Positions 43,948 to 52,314 of a DNA stretch of 64,000 bases are shown here, piece after piece (the first letter of the stretch is position 1; each line of letters begins with the position of its first letter). The stretch is from Nordella sp. HKS 07. GTDB lineage: Bacteria > Pseudomonadota > Alphaproteobacteria > Rhizobiales > Aestuariivirgaceae. A model generated the notes under the pieces. That model was given only the letters and a program-made list of their open reading frames with translations. It did not search any database and was not told where the DNA came from. Location: NCBI RefSeq assembly GCF_011046735.1, contig NZ_CP049258.1, positions 310,001 to 374,000 on the forward strand, in the 5' to 3' direction. A program made the translations under genes and the position numbers.

Positions 43948-44463
43948 CTATGGAGTGCTGGGGTTGGTGCCCCGCGTCAGGCCCAGCAGGCCGGCCGAGA
44001 ACAGGACGATCATTACGAAGTAAAGCGCCCCCAGCACTGTTTCGCGCAAATAGATGGCGGTCTCCTCATAGACGCGCCTCGGATCGCTGGCGAAATTGAG
44101 CAGCAGGTCGGTGCAGGTGGCGCTCGGGCTTGTGGCGAGGACCGTGGCAGCTTCTGATTTCAACACCGAACCGATGACGACCCGGCCGGGTCCGACCTCG
44201 CATGACCAGACCTGCGACAGGTAAAAATAGATGATGAGCAGCACCACACCCAGGATGAACGGCCCGAAGATGGCAACCCGACTGCTGCTCGGGATTAACC
44301 TGGCCAGGAGAGCAGCGGCAACTGCAATTGTCGCCAGGAGCTTCCAGTTGAGCGCGCTGCCTTCCAGCGAATGTCCCGGCGGTGTGTAGATAAGAGGTGT
44401 GGCAATCGCCACGGCAGCCACAGCAACGGCATAAGCCCCCTTCCAGATGGCCAGCCACTTCAT
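43948..44463 (-). CDS. Four-helix membrane protein of unknown function
   Basis: A 171-residue protein from ATG 44463, whose ATG overlaps the upstream stop (ATGA); a longer frame to 44514 is less likely. Four hydrophobic segments are visible: IWKGAYAVAVAAVAIATPLIY, LLATIAVAAALLARLI, FGPFILGVVLLIIYFYLSQ and LGALYFVMIVLFSAGLLGL. Between helices 3 and 4 lies a loop with two Cys (SCEVGP and ATCTDLL). No family is recognised. Tight coupling with the next gene suggests the two products work together at the membrane. It is the last gene of the run beginning at 47553. Confidence 0.7.
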   Translation of the reverse strand: MKWLAIWKGAYAVAVAAVAIATPLIYTPPGHSLEGSALNWKLLATIAVAAALLARLIPSSSRVAIFGPFILGVVLLIIYFYLSQVWSCEVGPGRVVIGSVLKSEAATVLATSPSATCTDLLLNFASDPRRVYEETAIYLRETVLGALYFVMIVLFSAGLLGLTRGTNPSTP

Positions 44464-45179
44464 GGAATTCCGATCTCGATTCTCTCGACGGGTTGCCGGC
44501 CCAGGAGCGTGCATCTGTTCTTGATCACCAGCGCGTCCTTGGCGGTGCGGACATGAATGATGTAGTAGCCGGGCGGCATGAAGTCCTGCGTCGGCGTGGT
44601 CAGCTTGGGAAAGACCCTGAAGGGCGGGATGGAATCGCCGGTGCCAAGCATATAAAACTGAATGTAGAGGCCGTTGACCGGCTTTCTGTCGTAGGAAGTG
44701 ATCGTATTCACCTCAACGGCAACGTCTGTGCTCGTTTCGCCGCGCTGCAGTTGAAATTCAATGCCCCAGAGCTTGATCTTGATGTCCTCATGGCTGATCC
44801 GGATATAGTCCGTAGCCTTGTCCATGTCTTCTTCAGTGGCGGCTTTACGGAGCGTCGCCGCATCATAGTCGAGCATCTCGCCGTAGAATTTTGAGACTTC
44901 GAATTTAGGCAGGTAGCCGACAAGTCGGCTAATGTCATCGCCGAGCTGTTTGATCCATCCACTCTCAGACCGATCGGCGAAACGCGGCAGGAGCTCTTGG
45001 GCGGCACCTGTCAGACGAGCTGTGATCTGGGACAGGGTTTCATTGTCGATAAGATCCGGCTTTCCCTGAGAAAACGCGCGTTCACTCGCGAGTGCCAGAC
45101 TCGCTGCGAGCAGAGCAAACGATCTCCGGCTGATCAGACCCCTCATGATGCCGTCTCGTGGCGTTTTATCCCGGTCCAC
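44460..45179 (-). CDS. Exported protein of unknown function
   Basis: A 239-residue protein; start at 45179 or ATG 45146. ISRRSFALLAASLALASERAFSQ (about residues 16-38) is a signal sequence with a twin-Arg but without the full Tat consensus. The mature part is helical (IDNETLSQITARLTGAAQEL, then a region with SRLVGYLPKFEVSKFYGEML) and ends in a beta-rich domain (VEVNTITSYDRKPVNGLYIQFYMLG, FMPPGYYIIHVRTAKDALVIKNR) that resembles a small carbohydrate- or peptide-binding sandwich. No known domain is named with confidence. 47 bp after the kinase gene, so it may be read from the same promoter. Confidence 0.7.
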   Translation of the reverse strand: MDRDKTPRDGIMRGLISRRSFALLAASLALASERAFSQGKPDLIDNETLSQITARLTGAAQELLPRFADRSESGWIKQLGDDISRLVGYLPKFEVSKFYGEMLDYDAATLRKAATEEDMDKATDYIRISHEDIKIKLWGIEFQLQRGETSTDVAVEVNTITSYDRKPVNGLYIQFYMLGTGDSIPPFRVFPKLTTPTQDFMPPGYYIIHVRTAKDALVIKNRCTLLGRQPVERIEIGIP

Positions 45180-45226
45180 CCGACCGAAGAACGGCTAGCA
45201 TTACATATAACGTAAGGGAAATCTAG

Positions 45227-46224
45227 CTAGCTGAATTTCCGCAGATAGTCCTCGCACAGGGCGACAGTGTCCTGCGTATAGGCAATGCCCATCGACTTCG
45301 CGAGATCGGTTTCGGCATGCGACCCGATCCAGGCGACCAGCAGGAGCCGGCGGAACATCACGAAGGTCGGAATCTCGTATTCGTCCTCAGGCGACAGCGT
45401 CGCCACGCTGCGATAGCCCTTGACCCAGGCGGCGATCAGCTCAGGCACGTCGGGACGGTGCTCGATGAAGGAAAGCGCGGTCGCGCCGTCATAGAGATAC
45501 CAGCTGAAGCCGCAATCGTCGAAATCGATGACCTTCGTCTCATCACCGTCGATCAGCAGATTGGCGAGACGCATGTCGCAATGAATGAGGCCATAGCGCT
45601 CGGCCCCCTTGCCGAAGGCCAGAAGCCGCTTCTCGATGAGATCGACGGTGCGCTGAAAGAGCCGGGCCTTCCCGGCATCGAGTCCCATACCGTCGCGCCA
45701 CGAACCCCAATGCTGTACCTTGCCGAAGGCGCCGTCGAAATCCCAGGTCAGGCGCTCGAAGCTCACTGGCCTCTGCCACTGCCGCGCATGCCGGTGCATG
45801 CGCGCGGTCGCAGCACCCAGCACTTCGAAGGGCCCGAGCAGTTCGGCTTCGGAGGGCTCGGCGCCCGTTTCCCAGTCGAACAACACGGCATGCCGCTCAG
45901 CGAGGCCCGGCAGCGTTATGTTCTGAATGATCTCGCCGTCCTGGCCCTTGATCGGCACCGGCGTGGTCACGGCGCCATCCCGGCGCAGCGCCTGAAGCCA
46001 GGCGAGCTCGGAGCCGATGGCGGCCTTCGAGTGATAGCCCTCGCGGTGCACCCGCAGGGCCCATTTCTCTCCCCCGCATCGACGCGATAGGTCGCGTTCT
46101 CCGACAGGTTGATCATCGTCGCCCGGGCGCCGGCCGGCAGGTCATAGGTCTTGAGCGCCGCATCGGCGATGCGCTGCAGCTGAGCGAGCTTCTCCCGATG
46201 GGTAAGCGTATCCGATGATGACAT
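45227..46224 (-). CDS. Small-molecule kinase, APH family (amino-alcohol kinase-like), frameshifted
   Basis: Bases 46224 to about 46075 encode the N-terminus (MSSSDTLTHREKLAQL, ATMINLSENATYRVDAG). The frame then changes at a C5 run on the plus strand (46071-46075); one more base would give DAGGEKWALRVHREGYHSK and lead into the main frame ending at 45227. The main part has RYGLIHCDMRLANLLIDGD (Brenner motif, catalytic Asp, metal Asn) and TKVIDFDDCGFSWYLYD (DFG-like). Family members phosphorylate small amines, choline or hydroxylysine. Next to a class III PLP enzyme the likely pair is kinase plus phospho-lyase, as for 1-amino-2-propanol. The shift could be a sequencing slip. Confidence 0.8.
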
Positions 46225-46227
46225 GTA

Positions 46228-47553
46228 TCAGGCCGCCGACTGGCGCGAATGGGAAGGCTTGGAGCTCGTCATGTAGCTCTTTGCCCGGCCGCCGAACACC
46301 TCAGCCTGCGCCTGGGCGACGGAGGTGTCGAGGCGGGTCAGGATCTCGTCGCACATTTCGCGGTCGATCAGGAGACCCGGCTTGAACTGCAGCACCCGCT
46401 TGTCGAGCGTCGAGAAGATCGCCCAGATGCCGTTCTGATAAAGGTGCTTCATCACATAGACCGCACCCTGGTCATGGTTGAATTCGAGCCCCATGACGAT
46501 GCCGCGCTGGCGGATGCCGGTGAAGAAATCGGGATAGTTCGCCTGCACCTGGCGCAGGCCATTGGCGAGATAGGCCGAGATGTAATGGACCTGCGAGCGC
46601 GTTTCGGGGCGCGCGCAGATTTCCAGTACCTTGGCCGCGGCGAGGCAGCCGAGCTCGGCGCCGCCGAAGCTCGACATATGGCCGAAGCCGTCCTCGCTCA
46701 GCCATTGGCCGGCCTTCTCGCTCACCACCACCGCGGCGATCGGATAGATACCGCCCGACAGCCCCTTGCCGGTGACCAGGATGTCCGGATTAACCCCATA
46801 GGTCTCGATCCCCCACATCTCGCCGGTGCGCATGAGGCCGGTCTGCACTTCGTCCGCGATATAGAGCGTGCCGACCTTCTCGCAGGCGGCCTTGATGGCG
46901 GTCAGATAGCCGGGCTTCGGCATCGGGAAGCCATAGGTGGCGGGGATCGTCTCCATGATCACGCAGGCCGCATCGCCGACCGCGATGGCTTCGAGCATAC
47001 GCTCGAGATCGTTGAACGGCACCTTGACCACATTCTCGTTCGACGCCTCGGACAGGAACAGCTTGGAGAAACGATCATCGCCCACCTGGACCGCGAGGCC
47101 CGTATGGCCGTGATAGCAGCGCTCGATGCAGATGATCTTGCGGCGCTTGGTGGCGTTGCGGGCGCTCTTGAGCGCGATGTCGATCGCCTCGGCGCCGCCC
47201 GAGGCGAAGATGGTGCGCTTGAGGCCCGGCGGCGTCAGCCTTTCCAGCATCTCGGCCACATGAGTGCGCATGATCGACGGGAAATGGTGATTGCCGATGT
47301 CGAAATAGGCCATGCCCTCGCGCACCGCCTCGACCACTTCGGGATTGCGGTGGCCCAGCGAATAGGTGCCGCCATTGAGATGGACGTCGATCAGCCGGCG
47401 CCCGTCGACATCCCAGAGGTAATAGGCCTCGCGCCGGTCGATGACCAGATCGACACCCATGCGCTGCCATTCCGAGGTCTTGCCGGGATTCCAGAATTGC
47501 TTCGACCGGGCGATGAAGTCGTCTTTTTCCTTGCTCATCGAGCGGGGCTCCAA
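46228..47553 (-). CDS. Class III aminotransferase-family PLP enzyme (transaminase or phospho-lyase)
   Basis: A 441-residue class III PLP protein; start at 47553 or ATG 47538 (MSKEKDDF). Recognisable parts are RRLIDVHLNGGTYSLGHRNPEV, FASGGAEAIDIALKSARNAT, IICIERCYHGHTG, IADEVQTGLMRTGEMWG (PLP Asp) and LVTGKGLSGGIYPIAAV (Schiff-base Lys near residue 266). It is 3 bp before the kinase gene. Related proteins include transaminases and O-phosphoethanolamine/phosphohydroxylysine phospho-lyases. With a kinase next door, a phospho-lyase making an aldehyde for the microcompartment dehydrogenase is a strong alternative to a transaminase. Confidence 0.88.
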   Translation of the reverse strand: MEPRSMSKEKDDFIARSKQFWNPGKTSEWQRMGVDLVIDRREAYYLWDVDGRRLIDVHLNGGTYSLGHRNPEVVEAVREGMAYFDIGNHHFPSIMRTHVAEMLERLTPPGLKRTIFASGGAEAIDIALKSARNATKRRKIICIERCYHGHTGLAVQVGDDRFSKLFLSEASNENVVKVPFNDLERMLEAIAVGDAACVIMETIPATYGFPMPKPGYLTAIKAACEKVGTLYIADEVQTGLMRTGEMWGIETYGVNPDILVTGKGLSGGIYPIAAVVVSEKAGQWLSEDGFGHMSSFGGAELGCLAAAKVLEICARPETRSQVHYISAYLANGLRQVQANYPDFFTGIRQRGIVMGLEFNHDQGAVYVMKHLYQNGIWAIFSTLDKRVLQFKPGLLIDREMCDEILTRLDTSVAQAQAEVFGGRAKSYMTSSKPSHSRQSAA

Positions 47554-47594
47554 GGGATTCTGCCTGATGGGACCTTAGGCCCTCAGGCCTCGGA

Positions 47595-47626
47595 GCGGCT
47601 TGACAGAAGACGCACGGGATTTGACA
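47595..47626. promoter_or_regulatory. Paired TTGACA direct repeats (probable AraC-type operator, aminotransferase operon)
   Basis: GCGGCTTGACA at 47595-47605 and ATTTGACA at 47619-47626, with TTGACA hexamers 21 bp apart as at 42713-42744. It lies 47-62 bp upstream of the candidate aminotransferase start codons. No other such pair was noticed in the window by eye. Confidence 0.6.
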
Positions 47627-47631
47627 GGTTC

Positions 47632-47662
47632 AAGCGTGATGGCTTGAGTCGCCATCACGCTT
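47632..47662. repeat. Perfect 12-bp inverted repeat
   Basis: AAGCGTGATGGC (47632-47643) pairs with GCCATCACGCTT (47651-47662) around TTGAGTC. It lies between the aminotransferase operon start and the DegT-like gene end. It could end transcription of the DegT-like gene, though no clean T-run follows on the minus strand. Confidence 0.45.
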
Positions 47663-47675
47663 TATCTTCTTATTT

Positions 47676-47724
47676 GCGCATGATCTTTTTGGAAAACCGC
47701 TTCCCACTTTTCCGGATCATGCGC
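47676..47724. repeat. Interspersed palindrome of the rhizobial GCGCATGATC type
   Basis: GCGCATGATC (47676-47685) and GATCATGCGC (47715-47724) enclose GGAAAACCGCTTCCCACTTT. From memory, near-identical elements are scattered between genes of many Hyphomicrobiales, which supports the taxonomic guess. Confidence 0.6.
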
Positions 47725-47768
47725 ATGCGCCGCAAAGCTCATGCGAAACCTGCGCAAATCTTCCTAAA

Positions 47769-48998
47769 TTACTGTTTTGATTCGATCAATTCAGGGGCGA
47801 CCGGCTTCTCCGCGAGCCGCTTTATGACCTCTGCCTGGCGGACGAGTTCCGCATCCGGCATCGAGTCATAACAGGGAATGACCACGAGATCGCGCATCAC
47901 ACCGGCCGCCGTCCTGGGCTCGAGTTCCGGCCGGTCCTTGGGCGCCGCGATATGCTGCGAGCGCGGCAGGTCGGCGGCATCGAAGCCCTCGGCCCGGAGC
48001 CCGTCGATGAATTTGCGCGGCTCCTCCACCAGGAGCGGGAACACCCAGTAGTCGTGATGCACATTGGCCTGCGCCGGCATCGCCACAGCGCCGCCGATCA
48101 GATCGCGCAGCGTCTCGCCCTTGCTCGTCCGCACACGGATATCCTGGATGTCGAATTCCTCGAGCCTGCGGTTGAGCAGCGCCAGCATCGCGGTCGAGGG
48201 TTGGAAGCGCAGGTTCTTGGCCGTCTTGAGCGGGGCGACATCGCGCACCCGGTCGGCGAGCGAATCCTCATAGTCCTGGCCGCGCGCATTGTAATATTTG
48301 TAGATGGCGCCCAGCACCGGCCGCGACGTGACCAGCTTGAGCCCCATGAATTGCAGGATGCGCTTCAGATGTTTCTTGTCGGGCTGCAGCGGATAAGTGG
48401 CCTGGATGGCCCGCATGCGGCCGCGCAATTTGTCGTCGCGCACCCGGATCAGGGCGCCGCCCAGCGCGGTCGAGGTCTTGATCGGGCCGAAGGAGAACAG
48501 GCTCAGATCGGCCTTGTCGCTGCCCGGATAGGCCCTGCCGTTGAAGGCCTGTGCGCAATCCTCGACCGCGACAATGCCTTTGACCCGCACGAGGTCGAAG
48601 AGCGGATCGAGATCGAGCCTGGCCCCGAAGAGGTGCGCAGCGACGAAAACACGTGAACGCGGCGTAATGACCTTCTCGAGCCTTGCGAGGCTCGGGCCCA
48701 TCGAGCCCACATCGAGTTCGACCGGAACCGGCACTAGGCCGGCATCGCGCACCACCCGCACCATGCCGCGGACATTGAGGGCCGAGAAGATCACCTCATC
48801 GTCGGGCTTGAGCTCGAGCGCCTGGATCAGGAGATCGAAGCCGGAGCGTACCGAATAGGCGGCGATCGTGTCATCGGCATCGGAAAAGAAGCCTTCCACC
48901 GAGCACCGCAGGGCCTCGCGGTCGTTCGATTTAAAACAGTTCCAGGCTCCCGCCAGGAGATCCCCCCATCCGATCTTGAGTTGCGTTCTGACCCACAT
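47769..48998 (-). CDS. DegT/DnrJ/EryC1/StrS-family PLP protein
   Basis: A 409-residue sugar-aminotransferase-like protein. FSALNVRGMVRVVRDAGLVPVPVELD, FVAAHLFGARLDLDPLFDLV, VAVEDCAQAFNG and SLFSFGPIKTSTALGGALIRV (PLP Lys in the last) follow the family order. The central part (residues 195-260) is unlike typical sugar aminotransferases and contains basic helices (QPDKKHLKRILQFMGLK). Such enzymes usually transaminate nucleotide-sugars; the divergence makes the substrate uncertain. It is a stand-alone gene, 161 bp divergent from the hydroxylase. Confidence 0.82.
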   Translation of the reverse strand: MWVRTQLKIGWGDLLAGAWNCFKSNDREALRCSVEGFFSDADDTIAAYSVRSGFDLLIQALELKPDDEVIFSALNVRGMVRVVRDAGLVPVPVELDVGSMGPSLARLEKVITPRSRVFVAAHLFGARLDLDPLFDLVRVKGIVAVEDCAQAFNGRAYPGSDKADLSLFSFGPIKTSTALGGALIRVRDDKLRGRMRAIQATYPLQPDKKHLKRILQFMGLKLVTSRPVLGAIYKYYNARGQDYEDSLADRVRDVAPLKTAKNLRFQPSTAMLALLNRRLEEFDIQDIRVRTSKGETLRDLIGGAVAMPAQANVHHDYWVFPLLVEEPRKFIDGLRAEGFDAADLPRSQHIAAPKDRPELEPRTAAGVMRDLVVIPCYDSMPDAELVRQAEVIKRLAEKPVAPELIESKQ

Positions 48999-49159
48999 TT
49001 GCCTAAATACCCTTCGTCAACGGACATCCCTTAGCGCCAGAGCCAGCACGACGCCAGCCCGTGCCAACATCCGTTACACGAGATAAGGTGATATTCCGGG
49101 ACGGTATGTTATAGGCGGGGAATCCGTTAGGTTACCGTTATTGGTTAAAGAGGACTGCG

Positions 49160-49969
49160 ATGGCCAACACCGAGATGTCGCTCGGCGAAAAATTCAAGAA
49201 GGAACGCCGAAAGAAGGTTAAGCGGTTCGGCAAGAATTTCATCCGCGGCCTGGCGAACTTTCTCGGCCGCCAGTCGCTGGTGGGCGATATGCCCGTCCAC
49301 GACAATAAGGATTTCCCCTTCCTCAAGCCCTTCGTCGACAATTGGGAGGGCATGCGCGCCGAGGTGGTCGAGATCCTCAAGCATCGCGAGGCGGTGCCTT
49401 TGTTCCAGGACGTTTCGCCGGACCAGATGCGCATCGCCAAAGGCAACAACTGGCGCACCTTCATACTTTTTGGGTTTGGCGACAAGCTCGAGAAGAACTG
49501 CAAGCAGGCGCCGCTCACCACCAAGATCCTCGAGAGCATTCCCAATCTGCAGACGGCGTGGTTCTCGATACTGGGACCCGGCTATCATATCCCGGCGCAT
49601 CGTGGCGTAACCAAGGGCATCCTGCGCGCCCATCTGGGCCTGATCATTCCGAAAGACGCCGAAAAGTGCCGCCTCCGCGTCGGCGACAAGATCCAGGTCT
49701 GGCGCCCGGGTGAGATCTTCGTGTTCGACGACACCTATGAGCATGAGGTGTGGAACGACACCGACGAGGAACGCGTCATCCTGCTGTTCGACTTCGACCG
49801 GCCGATGAAGTTCTGGGGCCGCGCGCTCAACAAGAGCTTCGTCTCGCTTCTGAAGCTCACGGCTTACTATCAGGAGCCGAAGAAGAACATGCAGACGATG
49901 GAAGAGCGCTTCGAGGCGGCCACGCGCCGCGCCGACCAGAATCTGGAAAAGCTGTCGGACAACGACTAG
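49160..49969 (+). CDS. Aspartyl/asparaginyl beta-hydroxylase family protein
   Basis: A 269-residue Fe(II)/2-oxoglutarate dioxygenase of the AspH/LpxO group. A basic N-terminus (KFKKERRKKVKRFGKNF) comes first. The core has AWFSILGPGYHIPAHRGVTKG (first iron His), ILRAHLGLIIP, and GEIFVFDDTYEHEVWNDTDEERVILLFDF (second His and the 2-oxoglutarate Arg). LpxO-type members hydroxylate lipid A acyl chains; others modify small molecules or proteins. No membrane anchor is clear, so the target is open. An Asp equivalent to the usual HxD is not obvious. Confidence 0.85.
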   Translation: MANTEMSLGEKFKKERRKKVKRFGKNFIRGLANFLGRQSLVGDMPVHDNKDFPFLKPFVDNWEGMRAEVVEILKHREAVPLFQDVSPDQMRIAKGNNWRTFILFGFGDKLEKNCKQAPLTTKILESIPNLQTAWFSILGPGYHIPAHRGVTKGILRAHLGLIIPKDAEKCRLRVGDKIQVWRPGEIFVFDDTYEHEVWNDTDEERVILLFDFDRPMKFWGRALNKSFVSLLKLTAYYQEPKKNMQTMEERFEAATRRADQNLEKLSDND

Positions 49970-50450
49970 TTCCAGCCCCGGCACGTCGTCCGGGCTAGCG
50001 CGCTTCATGATGAGACTCAGAACTCACCACCATTCGCCTTCTCCCGCTTGCGGGAGAAGGTGCTCGATAGGGCGGATGAGGGTGTTGGTTCAGCTCACGA
50101 AAGCTCTTCAAGAGAATAAGATGACGAAGCTTCGATACTTTCGCATGCTTGCGGCGCCAAAGAAGCTGAGAGAACGCCCTCATCCGGCCTTCGGCCACCT
50201 TCTCCCGCAGGCGGGGGAAGGGGAAACCAGGTAAGGCCCTGCACGGGTCGACTGAATTTCCCCGGACAGCCATGCGCTTTAGCGGGGAGAGGGTAATGCG
50301 GCAGGTGACGGGGAATCGGCAGCGCAGACACGCGCAGCGGTATGAACTTCGTCCGCGCTTATGGAGCGCAACTCCGGTCGGGCTACGCCCTGCCTGCGTC
50401 GCGCTCCAAAAGCGTGTCACCACGAGAACGAACTTGAACCTGGCACTGCC
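49970..50450. other. Intergenic region with a large palindromic repeat
   Basis: About 480 bp between the hydroxylase and the polyamine-type binding protein. The first 250 bp is an inverted repeat (see 50036-50222). The remainder (50231-50450) has a GC-rich stretch and no supported gene. Confidence 0.5.
50036..50222. repeat. REP-like inverted repeat with 50-bp arms
   Basis: The left arm (50036-50086, starting GCCTTCTCCCGCTTGCGGGA) is imperfectly complementary to the right arm (50172-50222, ending CTCCCGCAGGCGGGGGAAGGG). Each arm itself folds into a CTCCCGC/GCGGGAG hairpin. A related element is at 55853-56001. Confidence 0.65.
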
Positions 50451-51494
50451 CTACTTCAGCAGTTCGGTCCAAAGCTTCGTGTAGAGTTCCTGAACGTCCG
50501 GCGGACAGGTGAGGTTGAATTTGCCTGCTGCCTTCAGCTCTTCCGGAATAACGATCTCCGGCGCGCCCCTCATATCTTCCGGCATGAAGGCCTCTGAGCC
50601 CTTGATGCCGTTCGCGTAGCGCGCGAAGCCGGACAGCAATGCCGCATTCTCCGGAGCCATGATGAAATTAAGGAAAAGCTTGGCGTTATCGACGTTCTTT
50701 GCATCCTTCAGGATCGCCGCATTGTCCATCCAGATTGGATAGCCCTCCTTCGGATAACCGAAGCGGACATCGGGGTTCGCCAGGCGGTAGCGGAACGTCG
50801 CGCCATTATAGGCAAAGCCAGCCGAATAGTCGCCCTTCGCGTATCTCTCGATGCTCCCGTAGTCTATGGAAATCCACTTCGGCTTGGCTTCAGCGAGAGT
50901 GTCGCGCACCTTCTTCAGCACAGTGAGATCGCCCGTGCACGGCTCGCCGCCAGCATAGGTCACGGCCATATGCATCACGTCGGCCATTTCCGGAACGACA
51001 TTGATCTTGCCGGCGAGCTCGGCCGGTGGATCAAGGAAGATTGACGAAGTGTTGATGTCGCCCTTGTAGACTTTAGTGTTCACGGCGACACCCGCCGTCC
51101 CCCAAAGCCACGGAACCGAGTACTTTCGACCCTGATCAAAGGGCACGCCCACCCACTGGGGATCGACGTTCTTGAAGTTCTCCATCTGGTCGGGACGCGA
51201 TTCGAGCAGGAGGCCTTCCGATATCCAGACCGGCATGACGCTGGCCGAGGGCACCACGACGTCGAAGCCGTGTCCGCCCTGCCGGACCTTGGCGATCGCC
51301 GTGTCGTTCGAGTCGTAATCGGTGATTGTCACCTTGATCTTGTAGGTATCCTCGAACTTCTTGACTAATTCGGGGCTCGTATAATTGCCAAAGTTGAAGA
51401 TGTTGAGCTCTCCCTCCGCCTTGGCAATGGCGGGAGAGGCAAGCAAGCCGACGGCAAGCGTACACAGTCCTAGTTTCGTTTTCATCAGTCGCAC
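50451..51494 (-). CDS. Polyamine-type ABC substrate-binding protein (PotD/PotF-like), second system
   Basis: A 347-residue periplasmic protein with a Sec signal ([21 protein letters not shown], cut before KAEGELN). The mature start [21 protein letters not shown] is typical for Pot[27 protein letters not shown] and [18 protein letters not shown] follow. Last gene of the minus-strand set potA-potB-potC-potD-like. Unlike the Tat-exported binder at 8030, this uses Sec. A role in taking up amine substrate for the nearby amino-alcohol kinase is possible but unproven. Confidence 0.92.
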   Translation of the reverse strand: MRLMKTKLGLCTLAVGLLASPAIAKAEGELNIFNFGNYTSPELVKKFEDTYKIKVTITDYDSNDTAIAKVRQGGHGFDVVVPSASVMPVWISEGLLLESRPDQMENFKNVDPQWVGVPFDQGRKYSVPWLWGTAGVAVNTKVYKGDINTSSIFLDPPAELAGKINVVPEMADVMHMAVTYAGGEPCTGDLTVLKKVRDTLAEAKPKWISIDYGSIERYAKGDYSAGFAYNGATFRYRLANPDVRFGYPKEGYPIWMDNAAILKDAKNVDNAKLFLNFIMAPENAALLSGFARYANGIKGSEAFMPEDMRGAPEIVIPEELKAAGKFNLTCPPDVQELYTKLWTELLK

Positions 51495-51501
51495 TCCTTT
51501 T

Positions 51502-52314
51502 CTAGTTTTTGCCCTTCCGGGGCGTGTAGCTCAGGAAGAAGATGATGGTGACGATCGCCAGCGACAGGACGAGAAAGACCGTCGCTATGGCGTTCATCTC
51601 CGGTGTAGCCACGCGTCGCATTTGCCCCAGCATATAGGTCGGCAGCGTGTCCTGACCGGCCGACTTGACGAACTCCGTGATAACGACATCGTCGAGCGAG
51701 ACGACGAAGGCGAGCATCAGGCCGGCGAGAATGCCCGGCCAGAGCAGCGGCAGCGTCACGTAGCGGAGTATCTGGAAGGACGACGCGTAAAGGTCGGCCG
51801 CCGCCCTTTCCAGCGAGAGGTCCATGCTTTCGAGGCGCGCGCGGATCGGCATATAGGCGAAGGGCACGCAGAAGGCCGAATGGGCAATGATGAGGTAGCC
51901 AAGTCCGGAATAGCCGGTCCATATCTTGATGCGCGAGAAGAGGATCAGCAGCGCCACCGCCGTTACGATTTCCGGCACCAGAAGCGGTATATTGATCATC
52001 GAATATTTGAAGGTGAGGCCGCGATAGGGAGCGGTTCGGGTGGTGGCGATGGCCGCCAGCGTCGCGGATGCCGTGGCGATAACCGCGGCGACGGAAGCTA
52101 TCTGGAGAGAGCGCAGCGAGGCCTCGATGACCTTTTGATTGTTCCAGGCGCTCTCGAACCAGCGAAGCGAAAAGCTTTCCCAACCAGCGATCGACGCGCT
52201 CGAGTTGAAGGCATAGACGACAAGCGTAGCGATAGGAAGGTACAACAGGAAGAAGCAGAACACTGCGATCGTCGCGAAGCCCGGCTGGCGCTTTATCAGG
52301 AAGGATTCAGCCAT
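51502..52314 (-). CDS. ABC transporter permease, PotC/PotI type
   Basis: A 270-residue permease from ATG 52314 ([16 protein letters not shown]), overlapping the PotB-type stop by 8 bases; a frame extension to 52431 overlaps the upstream gene too far. Six hydrophobic helices; the EAA loop [27 protein letters not shown] is at about residues 155-180. It forms the transmembrane pore with the PotB-type partner. The binding-protein gene follows after 7 bases. Confidence 0.9.
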   Translation of the reverse strand: MAESFLIKRQPGFATIAVFCFFLLYLPIATLVVYAFNSSASIAGWESFSLRWFESAWNNQKVIEASLRSLQIASVAAVIATASATLAAIATTRTAPYRGLTFKYSMINIPLLVPEIVTAVALLILFSRIKIWTGYSGLGYLIIAHSAFCVPFAYMPIRARLESMDLSLERAAADLYASSFQILRYVTLPLLWPGILAGLMLAFVVSLDDVVITEFVKSAGQDTLPTYMLGQMRRVATPEMNAIATVFLVLSLAIVTIIFFLSYTPRKGKN

